A stretch of 6,399 nt of DNA from Chlorobium sp. (GTDB lineage Bacteria > Bacteroidota > Chlorobiia > Chlorobiales > Chlorobiaceae): positions 1 through 6,399 of the forward strand of contig JAPHUN010000006.1 of NCBI GenBank assembly GCA_026193435.1. The letters run 5' to 3'. A program made the translations under genes and the position numbers. How positions within the stretch are numbered: position 1 is the stretch's first letter; the number at the start of each line of letters is the position of its first letter. Below, piece by piece: positions 4,922-6,399 of the stretch. Below the pieces are notes generated by a model that was not told the DNA's origin, searched no databases, and worked only from the letters and a program-made list of their open reading frames with translations.

Positions 4922-5683
4922 ATGAGAAACGACGCATTCGGAGTTCTGATTATCCATGGGTTTACCGCTACGATCGAGAGTGTCGATTCGCTGATAGAAC
5001 CGCTTGAAAAGCTGTCCCTTCGTGTCAGCGTTCCTGTGCTCAGAGGCCATAGTGAATCTTCCCCTGAAAAGCTCCGGGGAGTAACCTGGTGTGACTGGAT
5101 GAGAGATGCTGAAACAGCATTTCATGAGTTGTCTGAAAGCGTAGACAAGGTGTTTGTTGTCGGTCATAGCATGGGAGCGCTTATCGCGCTGAATCTGGCT
5201 GCAAAATTTCAGGGTGATGCACTTGATTCGGTTGTGGTTGCGGCGCCTTCGTTTCGCCTTGTATCCATGCTTGGGCCCGGAAGACCGCTTCACTTTCTGG
5301 CTCCAATGCTACAGTCCTTTATAAAAAGATGGGATCTCAATGTCGCTTTCAGTGACCGGAATGCCAAGAGTCGGGAGCTGCATTATCTATGGGCTCCGAC
5401 CGATGCAATCATGTCGTTTTTCGATTTGATCTCGTTTACCGAGTCTCGCCTTCATGACATCCGCTGTCCGATGCTGATCATGCACAACAGAAATGACCAG
5501 ACGGTGACTCAGGACAGTTCGGATATTGTTTTCAATGGTGTTGGAACTGAACCGAATGAAAAAGATATGGTCTGGCTTGAACGTTCCGAGCACCAGATGT
5601 TCTGTGATTGCGAAAAGGACGTTGCGATAGCAACCATTGTTGAGTATATACGTTCCCGAATCAATCAGTTGAGGAGTAGTTGA
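4922..5683 (+). CDS. Alpha/beta-hydrolase, carboxylesterase/monoglyceride-lipase-like
   Basis: A 253-residue serine hydrolase without a signal peptide, so probably cytoplasmic. It resembles small carboxylesterases of the Est30/monoacylglycerol lipase group. The oxyanion-hole segment is LIIHGFTAT (9-17), the nucleophile elbow GHSMG is at 81-85 with S83, the acid is D192 in MHNRNDQTV (187-195) and the base is H224 in RSEHQMF (221-227). Residues of about 110-165 would form the cap over the active site. It hydrolyses ester bonds, probably of short or medium acyl chains; the natural substrate is unknown. The start is the ATG with GAGGAG 5 nt upstream rather than the GTG six bases earlier. The alkaline phosphatase gene begins 2 nt after the stop codon, so the two form an operon. 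Alternative substrates (lactones, thioesters) are possible for this fold. Confidence 0.85.
   Translation: MRNDAFGVLIIHGFTATIESVDSLIEPLEKLSLRVSVPVLRGHSESSPEKLRGVTWCDWMRDAETAFHELSESVDKVFVVGHSMGALIALNLAAKFQGDALDSVVVAAPSFRLVSMLGPGRPLHFLAPMLQSFIKRWDLNVAFSDRNAKSRELHYLWAPTDAIMSFFDLISFTESRLHDIRCPMLIMHNRNDQTVTQDSSDIVFNGVGTEPNEKDMVWLERSEHQMFCDCEKDVAIATIVEYIRSRINQLRSS
5671..5676 (+). promoter_or_regulatory. Ribosome binding site of the alkaline phosphatase, inside the esterase 3' end
   Basis: GAGGAG lies within the last codons of the esterase gene, 9 nt before the ATG at 5686. It supports that start and tight translational linkage of the pair. Confidence 0.65.
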
Positions 5684-5685
5684 AT

Positions 5686-6399
5686 ATGAGAGGTTTCAGC
5701 CATCGGTTGATCAGTATAGTGACCTGTATCGGTGCAGTTTTCTGTTTTGTCGCGTGCAGTACTTCGGGCATGGTTCAATCTGACAGGATCCCTGCTCAAC
5801 AAGTTGTTCCCCGATATGTATTTTATTTCATCGGCGACGGCATGGGTGTTGCGCAGGTCAAGCTTGCAGAAAGTCTGCTTGAAAGCGGGGATTCTCTTGA
5901 AATGACCTCTTTTCCGGCGTCCGGAATGGCAGCGACGCATGCAGAAAATCGCTATATCACCGGCTCTGCGGCGGCAGGAACCGCACTTGCCACAGGGAAA
6001 AAGACAACCATAGGGACAATCGGAAAGAACGGGTCCCATACTGCCAACCTGAAAACCATGGCGGAGATGTCGAGGGATAGAGGTATGCGGGTAGGCATTG
6101 TTTCCAGTGCCAGTATCGATCACGCCACACCTGCCTGTTTTTATGCTCATGTTGACAGCCGGAAAATGTATGTTGAAATTGCAGCGCAAATGGCCTCGAG
6201 CGGTTTCGATTACTTTGGAGGCGGATATGCCCTCGGTGATCTTGATAACGGCAGGCCTCTGGGAAGACTGGTCGGGACAATGAAGGATAGCGGTTATGCC
6301 GTAGTACAGGGATGGGAGGCACTGGGAAAGGCGGTTGCAGGAAGGAAATGCTGGGCATTTGGCAGCTATGACGGTTCAGGCGCTCTCGGCTATGCTATC
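5686..6399 (+). CDS. Alkaline phosphatase, PhoA family, predicted lipoprotein (N-terminal part only)
   Basis: The first 238 residues are visible; the gene continues past the right edge. It hydrolyses phosphate monoesters outside the cytoplasm using metal ions. The N terminus has a hydrophobic stretch (about 8-23) ending FVAC with C24 as the likely lipidated cysteine, although Phe at -3 is not the commonest lipobox residue. YFIGDGMG (47-54) supplies metal ligand D51. The nucleophile is S94 in ITGSAAAGTALATG (91-104), matching E. coli S102; the preceding Asp of E. coli (D101) is G93 here. DHATPACFYAHVDSRK (145-160) matches the E. coli DATPAA...SRK block, with T148 a metal ligand, H146 in the place of E. 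coli D153, and R159 as the phosphate-binding arginine. ATG at 5686 gives a complete signal peptide. It is the second gene of the esterase operon. No Pho-box-like site was seen upstream. Confidence 0.93.
   Translation, partial: MRGFSHRLISIVTCIGAVFCFVACSTSGMVQSDRIPAQQVVPRYVFYFIGDGMGVAQVKLAESLLESGDSLEMTSFPASGMAATHAENRYITGSAAAGTALATGKKTTIGTIGKNGSHTANLKTMAEMSRDRGMRVGIVSSASIDHATPACFYAHVDSRKMYVEIAAQMASSGFDYFGGGYALGDLDNGRPLGRLVGTMKDSGYAVVQGWEALGKAVAGRKCWAFGSYDGSGALGYAI

Noticed and set aside
4793..5293. Minus-strand open frame of 166 codons opposite the esterase start
   Set aside because: It is antisense to a clear alpha/beta-hydrolase gene, has a basic low-complexity product and no recognisable domain.
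5665..6189. Minus-strand open frame of 174 codons opposite the alkaline phosphatase
   Set aside because: The plus strand encodes unmistakable phosphatase motifs here; the antisense product is Cys/Arg/His-rich without domain logic.

Overview
The window is about 6.4 kb of compact bacterial chromosome of mid GC content. It carries eight protein genes (two cut by the window edges) and one small RNA gene. Several features together suggest a green sulfur bacterium (Chlorobiota, Chlorobium/Prosthecochloris type), inferred from protein character only: a small-type transaldolase, a bacterial deoxyhypusine-synthase-family protein, a short RlpA lipoprotein, a lipoprotein alkaline phosphatase, and generally weak Shine-Dalgarno sequences. 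No mobile elements, CRISPR arrays or tRNAs were seen, and nothing looks recently transferred.

Layout. Positions 1-1278 (minus strand) hold trpS followed 39 nt later by the N-terminal part of a HAD hydrolase, probably one transcript. Positions 1279-1762 are non-coding in protein terms. They hold a probable minus-strand trpS promoter and, on the plus strand, the signal recognition particle RNA (ffs, about 1481-1580) with a terminal T-run. Positions 1763-2821 (+) encode a deoxyhypusine-synthase-family protein, probably a polyamine (homospermidine) enzyme. A 295-nt spacer follows with a weak terminator and two clean palindromes. Positions 3117-3788 (+) encode a small-type transaldolase. It converges on, and overlaps by 35 nt, a minus-strand pair transcribed as rlpA (4719-4132) then an alkyltransferase-like protein gene (4119-3754). 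After a 200-nt divergent promoter region, a plus-strand pair begins: an alpha/beta-hydrolase esterase (4922-5683) and, 2 nt later, a lipoprotein alkaline phosphatase that runs off the right edge.

Functionally this is mostly housekeeping: translation (TrpRS), protein targeting (SRP RNA), the pentose phosphate pathway (transaldolase), envelope work (RlpA), DNA-damage recognition (alkyltransferase-like protein) and ester or phosphate hydrolysis (esterase and phosphatase).

I did not find an undescribed multi-gene system. The points worth a second look are at residue level. TrpRS carries a four-cysteine pattern matching the iron-sulfur TrpRS type. The deoxyhypusine-synthase relative keeps the catalytic lysine but changes three substrate-pocket residues. 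The alkyltransferase homologue has Ala in place of the reactive Cys. There is also an overlapping convergent gene end and a 20-bp perfect palindrome between genes. All family alignments are from memory.
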